The position numbers were made by a program, and so were the translations under genes. Shown here piece by piece: positions 11,921 through 19,990 of a stretch of 30,005 nucleotides of DNA. The notes beneath the pieces are model-generated. The model saw nothing but the letters and a program-made list of their open reading frames with translations. It was not told the origin of the DNA and did not search any database. The stretch covers positions 1-30,005 of IMG/VR virus record IMGVR_UViG_3300045136_000824; one strand, 5' to 3'. This stretch comes from a virus. The first letter of the stretch is position 1; each line of letters opens with the position of its first letter.

Positions 11921-12344
11921 ATGGCATATACGTCGGAACAGCTGAACAGGATTTACGATCGAACGTCAGGATACTGCCACATCTGCTGCAAGAAGCTCTC
12001 GTTCAAGCACTACGGCCGGTACGGCGAGAGAGGGGCGTGGCACGCGGAGCACTCGCGGCCGCGGGCGAGAGGCGGCACCAACCACGGCAACAGCTGTACG
12101 CCGCCTGCATCGATTGCAACCTCGAAAAGTCAACGGTGAGCTCTCGCGCACGGCGCGCGCATGGAATGGCCGTCGAAAAGCCCCACTCTCTCGCGAGCGT
12201 AGGATCGGGGCCAAGAAGTCCGCCGCCATGGCTGGAGGGCTTCTGGGTGCAGCGGTTGGCGCGCTGGCGGGCCCCTGGGGCGCCATAGCCGGCGCGGCGA
12301 TCGGAGCGAGGCTGGGGTACGAGACCGACCCGAACGAGCGCTGA
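11921..12344 (+). pseudogene. HNH endonuclease with glycine-zipper tail, broken by two frameshifts
   Basis: Three consecutive reading frames together give one protein. Frame 1 from ATG 11921 starts [20 protein letters not shown] and reaches [18 protein letters not shown]. It then jumps near 12093 to [17 protein letters not shown], and near 12145 to ARAWNGRRKAPLSRERR, ending in a Gly/Ala-rich GGLLGAAVGALAGPWGAIAG stretch. The jumps fit loss of one base and gain of two. The CHIC / EH / N / CxxC set is that of an HNH (McrA-like) nuclease, and the tail is a membrane-type glycine zipper. It follows hsdR by 57 nt. Sequencing error cannot be excluded; otherwise the nuclease is inactive. Confidence 0.8.
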
Positions 12345-12636
12345 CCGGCCGAAGCGTTGTCCGCTGACATCGAATTCTTCGCCAGCGGATCGTCAGAATT
12401 CCGTCGCAGTTGACGCCGGGCGCAACGTACCTCAAAGCCGTGCTGGTCTACACGCCAATCGCTTGATTCCTAAGATGTTTTCCTGATGCGAGTCTGTCTG
12501 TTCTACCGATTGCATTTGCCCCGGACTCTAGAATTAGGATGGAAATTGGTCTCGCTTTTCCCTCCGCCCGAGCGGGAGTCACGCTTCGGCCATCGGCGGC
12601 GCGCGACCGGCAAGCAAGGCTAGGCTGACCCCTGCG
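12345..12636. other. Intergenic region before the unknown two-gene cassette
   Basis: About 290 bp carry no convincing gene. The middle (about 12465-12550) is less GC-rich than its surroundings and includes TAGAAT at 12529-12534, which could serve as a -10 element, but no good -35 lies at 16-18 bp. It probably contains the promoter of the cassette that starts at 12637. Confidence 0.4.
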
Positions 12637-13803
12637 ATGGCAAAGCACCGGGCGTTCAACGCTGACAGATACCTCGACAAATTCGAGGGCCATGAAGGCC
12701 TCCTCCGTTCCTACGCGGGCATCTGGAACGACGGCCTCCTGGTCGATGTCGCTTTACTGGACGTGCAGAGCTTCAAGGAGTTCATCGTCAACGGCGACGG
12801 CGACCGGAAGGACGAGTTCATGGAGGGCCTGTACCGGGCGTATGACCTCAGCAACGAGCGCGGCCATGAGGACTTGGCCGCCTCGTGCCGGGATCTCGGC
12901 TACGATCCCGATCCTGGCGGCGTGCTTCCCGTGGAGTGTCTCAGCCTGAAGGTCCGCACCGACAACGAGGAGGCCTTCAACCTGGCCTATGACCGGTGCG
13001 CCATTCATCAGGCCGAGCGCTTTTCCGTATTCCAGGGGGAGGCCGGCCGGAGCATCCCGGATGTGAAGGCCGCCACGGACCAGCTACAGGAGAAGCTGTC
13101 GGCGGTCTTCAAAGGTGACAAGAACAGTGACCGCGTGCTGGTGCGCCAGTATCAGGAGGGCGCTTACACGAACTTCATCGTCTATCACGAGAAGCGCACG
13201 CAGGCGATGCTGGTTTTCAAGGGCTCCCGGATCAAACCCAGGGTGTCGCCGACCGTTCTCCGTCCCGCTCAACAAGACTTCCTCAGCTACAACACCGAGA
13301 CCGGCCAAGTCGAAATCGAAGCCAGATTCGAGAAGGAAGAGAGCGCCCTCCGGAAGAGTTTCGCGGAGTGCTGCTTCGGCGACCCGGAGTTGTTCGAGAA
13401 GCCCGAAGCGGCCCAGAAGTTCACGCTCGGCGTGATCGCCTGTGAGGACTTTGCGCTGGAGGTGGACGACGGCGATTCGGCCGCCCTGGTTGAGCTTCAT
13501 TTCAGGCTCAAGCAGAAGCATGGCCCGGCATTTGTCATCCGATCCAAGAACGTCCTGGAAACGCTGGACTTGAACTCCCTCCGCAAGCGGCTTTCGGGCG
13601 CAACCATCCAGAAGGCCGTCTTCAAGATCGGGTTCCCTGATGACCGGCGCGGGAAACGCGTCGAGGTGAGCGGGACGAACAAGATCTCGTTCAAGTGCGC
13701 CACGCACGCGGAAGACGTGTTCCGGTATTTGGAAAGGTGGAAGATCCTCGGTGCCGGCAAGCCTGCTCCATCTGGTTCTGCGGTTATTGAACAGCTGCAA
13801 TGA
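12637..13803 (+). CDS. Unknown protein, first gene of a two-gene cassette
   Basis: The 388-residue protein was not recognised. It starts at ATG 12637 with only a weak ribosome site. Alternating hydrophobic stretches in the middle (VLVRQYQEGAYTNFIVY, QAMLVFKGSRI) suggest a mixed alpha/beta fold. The C-terminal segment ISFKCATHAEDVFRYLERWKIL could be a small winged-helix-like or strand-helix element. It has no signal peptide, membrane segment or obvious catalytic motif. It overlaps the next gene by about 50 nt, so the two are probably made together. It lies between an R-M system and phage replication genes, where accessory or defence functions are common; no function is assigned. Confidence 0.85.
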   Translation: MAKHRAFNADRYLDKFEGHEGLLRSYAGIWNDGLLVDVALLDVQSFKEFIVNGDGDRKDEFMEGLYRAYDLSNERGHEDLAASCRDLGYDPDPGGVLPVECLSLKVRTDNEEAFNLAYDRCAIHQAERFSVFQGEAGRSIPDVKAATDQLQEKLSAVFKGDKNSDRVLVRQYQEGAYTNFIVYHEKRTQAMLVFKGSRIKPRVSPTVLRPAQQDFLSYNTETGQVEIEARFEKEESALRKSFAECCFGDPELFEKPEAAQKFTLGVIACEDFALEVDDGDSAALVELHFRLKQKHGPAFVIRSKNVLETLDLNSLRKRLSGATIQKAVFKIGFPDDRRGKRVEVSGTNKISFKCATHAEDVFRYLERWKILGAGKPAPSGSAVIEQLQ

Positions 13804-14956
13804 ACCTGTGATCGCTGCATCGGATGTGGCGAGGTACCCTGCCGATCAGTTCCTGGAGTTGGCCGGCGCCGGGATCTTGCGGGAAACCAGCCGAGCCACC
13901 GAGATCGCGCGGCCGATGCGGTACGGGCCTGGCGAAAGTCTGATTGTGTGCGAGACGGCGCGTGGGCTGTTCGGCGTAGCTTCCGAAGACGATTACCACG
14001 ATCCGTTGCCGCTGACCGAGGAAGATGTCAGACAGTATTCGGTCTCGATAATAGGATTAGTGAAGGAGATACGGCGCCGGAACGAGATCATCGGAGGCGA
14101 TGTCCGCAATGACGATGGGCTGATCCTGATCGGGACAAAGCAAGTTCCGGGGATCGCGAGGTTCCCGGTCTACTTATCGCTGCCAAACATCGACCAGGCG
14201 GCGCTGCTCGAACGATGCCTGCGTGCCAGGCGAGGGACCGCCAGCGCAATCGCGGTAGTGATCGTCCCGGAGGAAACCTGCGTCACCGCAGAGCTCCAAC
14301 GGACGCTCGACGAAAGCGGAGTGCGGGTCATCTCATTGCCGCCGACGGATGCGCTGGAAGACCTGGCCCTGGATTGGTCAGCCGCCTTGCAGCCGCTGCC
14401 GGGAAGCTCCTCCGAGAAGGAGCGGTATGTCTTCCGGAAGAAAGGGCAGTCGTGGGAGCTCACCTTTGAAGGACGGGCCACTCTGGTGAGCGAGAGCAAG
14501 GGCATTCTTTACATCGCGGAACTGATGCGGTCCCCTGGGCGCGAGGTTTTCGTTGCGGAACTTCTGGCTGCCGCGCGCGGGGTGGCCCAAGTGCCCGTTG
14601 GTGCCGCTGGCGAGACCCTCGACGATAAGGCTCGGCGAGACTACCGCCGGCGTGCCGAAGATCTGAAGTACCAGCTTGCCGAGGCGGAAAGGAACAACGA
14701 CTCGGGCCGATTCGAGAGCATCCGGTGGGAACTCGAGGAGTTGGCGGGCCAGATCCTCGCCGGGAGGGGACTTTCCGGGCGTCCACGCCGAAGTCAGGAC
14801 GACCGGGACCGTATTCGGAAATCCGTGTCGATGGCCATTGAGCGTGCCATCGGGGCCATACGCAAGCACGCCCCCGCCCTTGGGGAGCACCTCGACAAGC
14901 ATATCCACCGAGGCTACTTCCTCTCCTACTCGGGATCGATCCCCTGGAAATTCTGA
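13751..14956 (+). CDS. Unknown protein with winged-helix-like ends, second gene of the cassette
   Basis: The 401-residue protein probably starts at GTG 13751, inside the upstream gene. The resulting N-terminus (LLHLVLRLLNSC, then FLELAGAGILRE) reads like a winged helix; GTG 13808 is the shorter alternative. The middle alternates strands and helices (GLILIGTKQVPG, AIAVVIVPEE). The C-terminal third has GILYIAELMRSPGREVFVAELL, a charged coiled coil (about 295-335) and an ending with AIGAIRKHAPALGEHLDKHI. I recall this C-terminal module from bacterial proteins with BTAD-like or regulatory domains. It may be a DNA-binding sensor or regulator, but this is tentative. Confidence 0.8.
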   Translation: MPASLLHLVLRLLNSCNEPVIAASDVARYPADQFLELAGAGILRETSRATEIARPMRYGPGESLIVCETARGLFGVASEDDYHDPLPLTEEDVRQYSVSIIGLVKEIRRRNEIIGGDVRNDDGLILIGTKQVPGIARFPVYLSLPNIDQAALLERCLRARRGTASAIAVVIVPEETCVTAELQRTLDESGVRVISLPPTDALEDLALDWSAALQPLPGSSSEKERYVFRKKGQSWELTFEGRATLVSESKGILYIAELMRSPGREVFVAELLAAARGVAQVPVGAAGETLDDKARRDYRRRAEDLKYQLAEAERNNDSGRFESIRWELEELAGQILAGRGLSGRPRRSQDDRDRIRKSVSMAIERAIGAIRKHAPALGEHLDKHIHRGYFLSYSGSIPWKF

Positions 14957-14969
14957 AATTCCTCGCGAT

Positions 14970-15006
14970 GCCACGCCATTTGTGGCAATGCCACGCCGGA
15001 TGTGGC
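14970..15006. promoter_or_regulatory. Two tandem 17-bp dyads, probable operator
   Basis: GCCAC-N7-GTGGC occurs at 14970-14986 and again at 14990-15006. The arms are identical and the spacing is exactly 20 bp, close to two helical turns, so bound dimers would sit on one face of the DNA. The first dyad begins 14 bp after the stop of the unknown cassette, and the pair lies about 120 bp before the first gene of the replication operon. There is no T-run, so a terminator is unlikely. The binding protein is not known. Confidence 0.6.
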
Positions 15007-15124
15007 GCCTCGTTCTTGAAGGCGTTGCCCCCGGCGTTCGATGTGAAGACGCGAGGAACGGTGAGAACCCCTCCGTGGCCTCCCGACACCGGGCAACTCC
15101 TTGATTTCGAACGAGGAGTTCTCG

Positions 15125-15475
15125 GTGAAACCACCCAGGTCAAAATCCTCCCTCTCTGGGCCGCAGCAGCGACTTGTCGAGTTGATGCAGCAGATCAACT
15201 TCGGCCGGATCGAGGACCTATTGGTACGGAATGGATTACCGGTCTTCAATCCGCCTCCCCGTGTAATCCGGAAGCTGAAGGTTGGCGCTGATAATTCTCC
15301 CCGTCCCGAATACAGCTTCGATGACTTTCTGCTGAGGCAGCAGACGGAAGAGCTGCTATCGGCCATCGAGCAGATGGGCGACGGCGAGGTTCTGGTCATC
15401 GATGTCCGCCACGGCTTGCCGTTTTCTCTCGAGATTGAGCACCTGCCGGAGACAACGGGGGCGCGCCGTGGCTGA
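15125..15475 (+). CDS. Small unknown protein opening the replication operon
   Basis: GTG 15125 is preceded by AGGAG (15114-15118) at 6 nt, which makes it a better start than the upstream in-frame TTG at 15101. The 116-residue product begins KPPRSKSSLSGPQQRLVELMQQ and has a helical N-terminal half (VELMQQINFGRIEDLLV). A strand-rich end contains GEVLVIDVRHGLPFSLEIEH. I do not recognise a named family. It overlaps the sigma-like gene by 8 nt and is the first gene of a long operon, so it probably belongs to replication or early regulation. Confidence 0.72.
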   Translation: MKPPRSKSSLSGPQQRLVELMQQINFGRIEDLLVRNGLPVFNPPPRVIRKLKVGADNSPRPEYSFDDFLLRQQTEELLSAIEQMGDGEVLVIDVRHGLPFSLEIEHLPETTGARRG

Positions 15476-15980
15476 TAAGAAGTTCGAGCCGGCATTGCCC
15501 TTCGCCATGCGCGCCGTTCAGGTGCGCGGTGCGGCGGCAGTGGCCAGTGGCCGGGTGACACCCGCCGATCGCGAGGACCTCGAGCAGGAAGCCCTCCTGG
15601 GACTGTGGTTGGCCCTGCGACACTATGATGCATCGCGCGCCAGCCTCCGGACTTTCCTCGAGCGCGTGGCGGACAAGCGCTTCGCCTCCCTGCTGCGGCG
15701 CCGCCGGAAGCCCCTTGTGATTGAGCCTCTCGACAGCCAACGGTTCGCTACCGCTGACGGGATCCCGGCGGTCCGGTTCCATGTTGACTTCGAGCGCGTC
15801 CTCGCGCTGCTCGGCGACGCCGACCGCACGCTGGCGCTGCTGCTCATCGACCACGGCCCCACAGAAATCAGCCGGATGCTCGGCGTCGCTCGGTCCACCG
15901 TGTACGCCCGCATGGCGCGGCTGCGCCGGGCGTTCCTCGAGGCAGGTTACGGCCCGGCCCCTACGGGAGGCGCGCGGTGA
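15468..15980 (+). CDS. Sigma-70-like HTH protein
   Basis: The 170-residue protein resembles a small sigma factor. A region-2-like part contains TPADREDLEQEALLGLWLALRHYDASRASLRTFLERVADKRF, with the DLEQEAxLGLW signature. A linker follows, and then a region-4-like HTH, HGPTEISRMLGVARSTVYARMARLRRAF. Start GTG 15468 lies inside the preceding gene; in-frame codons further upstream give residues unlike sigma factors. The stop overlaps the ParB-like gene (GTGA at 15977). It could direct host RNA polymerase to element promoters, or act only as a DNA-binding regulator; the sequence cannot decide. Confidence 0.8.
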   Translation: MADKKFEPALPFAMRAVQVRGAAAVASGRVTPADREDLEQEALLGLWLALRHYDASRASLRTFLERVADKRFASLLRRRRKPLVIEPLDSQRFATADGIPAVRFHVDFERVLALLGDADRTLALLLIDHGPTEISRMLGVARSTVYARMARLRRAFLEAGYGPAPTGGAR

Positions 15981-16924
15981 ACCACGCTCAGGAAATCATC
16001 GAGATTCCCTGCGACCAGATCCGCATCGGAGAACGCCACCGGAAGGACATGGGTGATCTGGAAGTCCTGGCCGACAGTATCGCCACCGAAGGACTTCTTC
16101 AGCCCGTCGGGATCACCGAAGAGAACCTCCTGGTGTTCGGCGAGCGCCGTTTGCGCGCCGTCCGGGACGTATTGAAGCAAGCCACGATCGCTGCGCGCAT
16201 CGTGAGGGTCTCGAGCATCCTGGCCGGCGAGTATGCGGAGAACGAGATCCGGAAAGACTTCACCCCCTCCGAGCGCGTCGCCATCGGGAAAGCCATCGAA
16301 GCGGAGATTGGAAACCGCCAGGGACAAAGGTCAGATCGGGGACTTCCGCTCAATTGCGCGGAAGTTTCACCAGGGGTGGAAACCCGGCAGATCGCGGCCG
16401 AAAAGGCTGGCTTCGACAGCAAAGACACCTATGAGCGCGCCAAGAAGGTTGTCGAGAAAGCCGTCGATGAAGTCCTGGCCCAGATGGATTCCGGCGATCT
16501 GTCGATCAGCGCCGCAGCGGTGATCGCCGAGCAACCTCCGGAGGCGCAGCGCGAGATCGTCCAGATGCCCGCCGCGGTGCGCCGCCAGATCGTGCGCCAA
16601 CTGCGCGAGGCCAGCGAACTCCCTTCCACCGCCGAGGCACGGCGCATCGCGCGCGCGACGGGCATGCTCGTGGCGGATCGGACCGGAAGATACCGCTCGG
16701 GCCTCTCGGACGAGGAACGCAAGGCGCTCAAGGAAGACCTTGACTCGATCTGGGCAGTGACGCGCGCCGTCCTGGCTCTGGCCGAGACGCCACTCAATCC
16801 TATTGAACTCGCTTCGCGGCTTGAGTACTGGCACTGCCCGGGCATCCGGGCCAAATCGCCGGTCGCCCTCGACTGGCTCCACCGCTTTGAGGAGGCAATC
16901 CGTGACAAGACCCAGATTTCATGA
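15977..16924 (+). CDS. ParB/Spo0J-like protein
   Basis: The 315-residue protein has a ParB N-terminal domain. EIPCDQIRIGERHRKDMGDLEVLADSIATEGLLQPV is followed by the GERRLRAV motif (about residues 55-62), the classical ParB nucleotide-binding Arg patch. An HTH-like middle follows (DFTPSERVAIGKAIEAE to KVVEKAVDEVL). No ParA ATPase gene lies nearby, so simple partitioning is less likely; many phages carry solo ParB-like regulators. GTG 15977 overlaps the sigma-like gene by 4 nt. Likely roles are DNA binding, CTP-dependent clamping or regulation of the replication operon. Confidence 0.9.
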   Translation: MNHAQEIIEIPCDQIRIGERHRKDMGDLEVLADSIATEGLLQPVGITEENLLVFGERRLRAVRDVLKQATIAARIVRVSSILAGEYAENEIRKDFTPSERVAIGKAIEAEIGNRQGQRSDRGLPLNCAEVSPGVETRQIAAEKAGFDSKDTYERAKKVVEKAVDEVLAQMDSGDLSISAAAVIAEQPPEAQREIVQMPAAVRRQIVRQLREASELPSTAEARRIARATGMLVADRTGRYRSGLSDEERKALKEDLDSIWAVTRAVLALAETPLNPIELASRLEYWHCPGIRAKSPVALDWLHRFEEAIRDKTQIS

Positions 16925-17414
16925 TTCGGAGCTCTCGCGCCGGATTGACGAGGTGATCCTGGCGCACCTGGAGACGCGCGAGCCCACCGCTGAAGAAGTC
17001 AGCGCCGAGGTGCTGGAGCGCTACGGGGATCTGGTCGACGAGTACGGCCGCGAACTGGCCGTGGCGCAGGTAAGGTCCATCGTCAGCGATCGCATGAAGA
17101 AGACGCTGGCGACGCGGAAAGGGCGCGCGCTGCAACTGCGGCTCGACATGCGCTTCGGAGGTCTGGAGCCCGAGTCGGCGCTCACCTTCCGCGATGACAG
17201 CGGAGCCATCCGCTACGTGGCCACGGCGCGGGCAACCGAGGAACATCACCGGCGCTACATGGCGCTGCTCAAGGAGCAGATTAATGCCGACACGGCGCGC
17301 CTCAAGGTGGCCGAGTGGTTCTACGCCTGGCTGGAACCGGTCTTCGCAAAACATCCGGGCATCACCACCGCCGAGGCGATCGCATTGCTCGCGCCGGAAG
17401 GTCAGGCGGCGTGA
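16902..17414 (+). CDS. Unknown phage-type helical protein
   Basis: GTG 16902 has a GGAGG at 16891-16895 with 6-nt spacing and lies inside the 3' end of the ParB-like gene. The 170-residue product is charged and mostly helical, opening TRPRFHDSELSRRIDEVIL. In the middle is RFGGLEPESALTFRDDSGAIRYV, a conserved-looking strand segment, and EWFYAWLEPVFAKHPG lies near the end. No catalytic motif is evident. Its place between ParB-like and helicase genes suggests a DNA-metabolism role, not further defined. Confidence 0.75.
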   Translation: MTRPRFHDSELSRRIDEVILAHLETREPTAEEVSAEVLERYGDLVDEYGRELAVAQVRSIVSDRMKKTLATRKGRALQLRLDMRFGGLEPESALTFRDDSGAIRYVATARATEEHHRRYMALLKEQINADTARLKVAEWFYAWLEPVFAKHPGITTAEAIALLAPEGQAA

Positions 17415-17422
17415 GGGGCCCC

Positions 17423-18820
17423 ATGGCAACAACGATGCCAGTTCTGCTCCGCACCACGCCCTGGCGGCACCAGCGCGAAGCTGTGGCTTTTGTCCGCAGC
17501 CTCTATCGGCGCGGTAAGCGCGGGGCAATGATCGCTGCCGTCATGGGCACGGGCAAATCGGCGATGACCGTGTACATCTGCGTCGAGGAGGGGTTTCAAC
17601 TGATCCTCATCCTCTGTCCGCTGCGGGTGGTGCAGGTGTGGCGGCCGCAGTTCGAGATGCACTCGAACCTTCCGTTTCTGGTTGTGCCACTCGATGATTC
17701 CTTCGCTAGCGTGCGCGCCAAGCGGGCCGAGGCCGAGCGGCAGATTGCCCTCGGCAAGGCGCGCGGCGTGGCGGTTGTGGTCGTCATCAACTACGACTCA
17801 GCCTGGCGGGCACCGTTTGCCGAATGGGCGCTCAAGCAAAAGTGGGATCTGGTGGTCGCAGATGAACTTCACAGATGCAAGGCGCCTGGCGGCAAGGCCA
17901 GCCGGTTTCTCGCGCGGCTCGGCCAAGCGGCACGCTTCCGGCTCGGGCTTTCGGGCACGCCGATGCCGCACTCGCCGCTCGACGTTTACGCCTACTTCCG
18001 CTTCATCGACCCCTCCATCTTCGGCTGGAGCTTCCACAAGTTCCGGCAGCACTACGCCGTCATGGGCGGATACCAGAATCACCAGGTCGTCGGCTACCGG
18101 AATCTCGACGAGCTGAACCGGAAGTTCTACTCCGTCACCTTCGCTTGCGGGAAAGACGTGCTCGATCTGCCCGCCGAGGTTCACATCACCTATACCTGCC
18201 AGCTCGGCGCGGAGGCCCGGAAGGTCTACCGTTCCCTCGAGCGCGATCTGATCGCCGAGGTCCAAGCCGGCGAGGTCACCGCGGCAAACGCCCTCGTGAA
18301 GCTGCTGCGGCTCCAACAGATCACTGGGGGCTATATCCGCACCGATGACGGGCACGACGTGCAGATCGACTCGGCCAAGATGAACCTCCTGCGCGACGTG
18401 CTCGAAGACATCGCGCCCGATGAGCCAGTCGTCGTCTTCTGCCGCTTCCACAAGGATCTCGAAGCGGTGAACCGCGTCGCCGATGAGACGGGGCGGCGGT
18501 CCCTCGAACTCTCCGGCCGCATCGACGAGTTGAAGCGCTGGCAGGCGGGCGAGGCGCCCGTGCTGGCCGTACAGATCGACTCGGGCGGCGTCGGCGTGGA
18601 TCTGACCCGGGCCCGCTACGCCATCTACTACTCCCTCGGCTTTTCGCTCGGCTCTTACGAGCAGAGCCTGGCGCGCGTCCACCGGCCCGGCCAGACGCGG
18701 CCCGTTGAGTACATCCATCTGCTCGCCGAAGGCACCGTCGACGAGAAGGTCATGGCCGCGCTGGCGCGCCGCTCCGATGTCGTCAACACCGTTCTCCAGC
18801 AGATGAAAGGACTCCCATGA
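17423..18820 (+). CDS. SNF2-type DEAD-like helicase
   Basis: The 465-residue protein is a compact SF2/SNF2 ATPase of the kind found in phage replication regions. It has RHQREAVAFV (Q-motif-like), Walker A MGTGKS (about 40), a DELH Walker B in VVADELHRCK (about 146), LSGTPMPHSPLD (motif III), and the helicase C half with VFCRFHKDLEAV, DSGGVGVDLTRA and RVHRPGQTRPVEY (motif VI). It probably moves along double-stranded DNA or remodels protein-DNA complexes at the origin. ATG 17423 has GAGGGG just before it; GTG 17411, overlapping the previous stop, is the alternative start. Confidence 0.93.
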   Translation: MATTMPVLLRTTPWRHQREAVAFVRSLYRRGKRGAMIAAVMGTGKSAMTVYICVEEGFQLILILCPLRVVQVWRPQFEMHSNLPFLVVPLDDSFASVRAKRAEAERQIALGKARGVAVVVVINYDSAWRAPFAEWALKQKWDLVVADELHRCKAPGGKASRFLARLGQAARFRLGLSGTPMPHSPLDVYAYFRFIDPSIFGWSFHKFRQHYAVMGGYQNHQVVGYRNLDELNRKFYSVTFACGKDVLDLPAEVHITYTCQLGAEARKVYRSLERDLIAEVQAGEVTAANALVKLLRLQQITGGYIRTDDGHDVQIDSAKMNLLRDVLEDIAPDEPVVVFCRFHKDLEAVNRVADETGRRSLELSGRIDELKRWQAGEAPVLAVQIDSGGVGVDLTRARYAIYYSLGFSLGSYEQSLARVHRPGQTRPVEYIHLLAEGTVDEKVMAALARRSDVVNTVLQQMKGLP

Positions 18821-19212
18821 ACACCGAAGAATTGAAACGCTTCGTCGCGCTTGAAGAGCGCCGCCGGCAACTCGAGACCGAGATCGACTCAATCAAGGCC
18901 GAGGCCGCAGAACTCGAAGAACGCCTGCTGCCGCAGTTCGAGCAGACCGGCATGGAGCGCGTCTCGATCGACGGCCGCACCGTGTATGTGGAGCGCAAGC
19001 TCTGGGCCAAGGCCAAGGACGGCGATAAGCCCGCCGTGTGCAAGGCCCTGAAGCGCTGCCACCTCGGCGACTACGTCGAAGAAACCTTCAACACCAATTC
19101 CCTCAGCGCCTATGTCCGGGAACTCGATCGCGAGGGGCGGTCTTTGCCGCCCTCTCTGGCCGCGGTTCTGGATGTGAGCGAGGTTTTCAAACTCAGAACA
19201 AGGAGAAGCTGA
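18817..19212 (+). CDS. Small coiled-coil phage protein
   Basis: The start ATG 18817 overlaps the helicase stop (ATGA). The 131-residue product has an N-terminal coiled coil (about 1-45: LKRFVALEERRRQLETEIDSI and on), then a short beta segment (MERVSIDGRTVYVERKLWAK). A helical tail carries LGDYVEETFNTNSLSAYVREL. The layout resembles phage proteins usually left unnamed next to SSB, helicase and primase genes. It may be an oligomeric accessory factor; no enzymatic motif is visible. Confidence 0.8.
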   Translation: MNTEELKRFVALEERRRQLETEIDSIKAEAAELEERLLPQFEQTGMERVSIDGRTVYVERKLWAKAKDGDKPAVCKALKRCHLGDYVEETFNTNSLSAYVRELDREGRSLPPSLAAVLDVSEVFKLRTRRS

Positions 19213-19214
19213 CC

Positions 19215-19967
19215 ATGGCAAGCAAGGAAGTCATCAAGAAGAACCAGGAAGCGGCGATCAATCCGTTCGTCGTTTTCCAGACGCCGGTTGCGGAGATCCG
19301 CGACGCGGTGGCGGCCAACCTCGGAGACAGTGGCATGAGCGCCACCGACTTTGAGCGCATCAAGATTCCGGCGGGCGGCGGCACGGCGTGGACGCTGCAA
19401 ACCCTCGACGGCGAGGAGATGGTGAAGGAACTCGCCGGCATCATCGTCGCATGGCGCGACACGCGCGCTTACTGGAGCGTGCCGCTTGAACAGTCGGATG
19501 GGAACATGCCCCCGGACTGTTACTCGCTCGATGCCCGCACGGGCACGGGCAAGCCGGGCGGCGACTGCCACAAGTGCCCCTTCGCGCAGTTCGGCAGCGA
19601 CCCGAAGGGCGAGGGCCAAGCCTGCAAGCTGGTGCGCCAGTTGTTCTTCGTGCGCGAAGAGAACCTGCTGCCCGAGATCGTGAGCCTGCCCGCGAGTTCG
19701 GTCAAGCCGGCGCGGCAGTACTTCATGCGCCTGGCGTCGAAGGCCGTGCCCTGCTACAGCCTGATCACCAAGATCGGCCTCGAGAAGACGAAGAACGCGC
19801 AAGGCATCGTGTACTCGCGGGCGACGTTCACCTCGGGCGGTCGGCTCTCGCCTGAACAGGCCGCGCGCATCAAAGAGTATGCCGCGATGCTCAAGCCGTT
19901 CCTCGAATCGGCGCCCTCGGCCCCCACGGCGAAAGACGTTCAGCACGGCGAAGGCGAAATCATCTGA
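19215..19967 (+). CDS. Phage-type DNA-metabolism protein with Cys cluster
   Basis: ATG 19215 follows AAGGAGAAG and lies 2 nt after the previous stop. The 250-residue product contains C-x2-C within GDCHKCPFAQFGS and a further Cys in GQACKLVRQLFF (about residues 117-140), so it may bind zinc. Its shape, an N-terminal helix, a central domain with the Cys cluster and an acidic end HGEGEII, recalls single-strand-binding or annealing proteins of phages. The acidic C-terminus would fit that role. The family is seen beside primases, but its function is not firmly known to me. Confidence 0.8.
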   Translation: MASKEVIKKNQEAAINPFVVFQTPVAEIRDAVAANLGDSGMSATDFERIKIPAGGGTAWTLQTLDGEEMVKELAGIIVAWRDTRAYWSVPLEQSDGNMPPDCYSLDARTGTGKPGGDCHKCPFAQFGSDPKGEGQACKLVRQLFFVREENLLPEIVSLPASSVKPARQYFMRLASKAVPCYSLITKIGLEKTKNAQGIVYSRATFTSGGRLSPEQAARIKEYAAMLKPFLESAPSAPTAKDVQHGEGEII

Positions 19968-19990
19968 CACGGCCGGCGTGGGGAGGAAGC

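Noticed and set aside
12345-12636. A confident sigma70 promoter for the unknown cassette
   Set aside because: TAGAAT at 12529 lacks a reasonable -35 box at normal spacing.
14970-15006. CRISPR-like repeats
   Set aside because: Only two short units with no true spacers and no cas genes; dyad symmetry fits an operator.
14968-15291. Open frame across the tandem dyads, with Cys/His residues resembling a zinc finger
   Set aside because: The Cys/His come from the dyad sequence itself, no ribosome site precedes it, and the frame conflicts with the well-supported gene at 15125.
15977-16924. A ParAB partition system
   Set aside because: No ParA ATPase gene is present nearby; only the ParB-like protein is seen.
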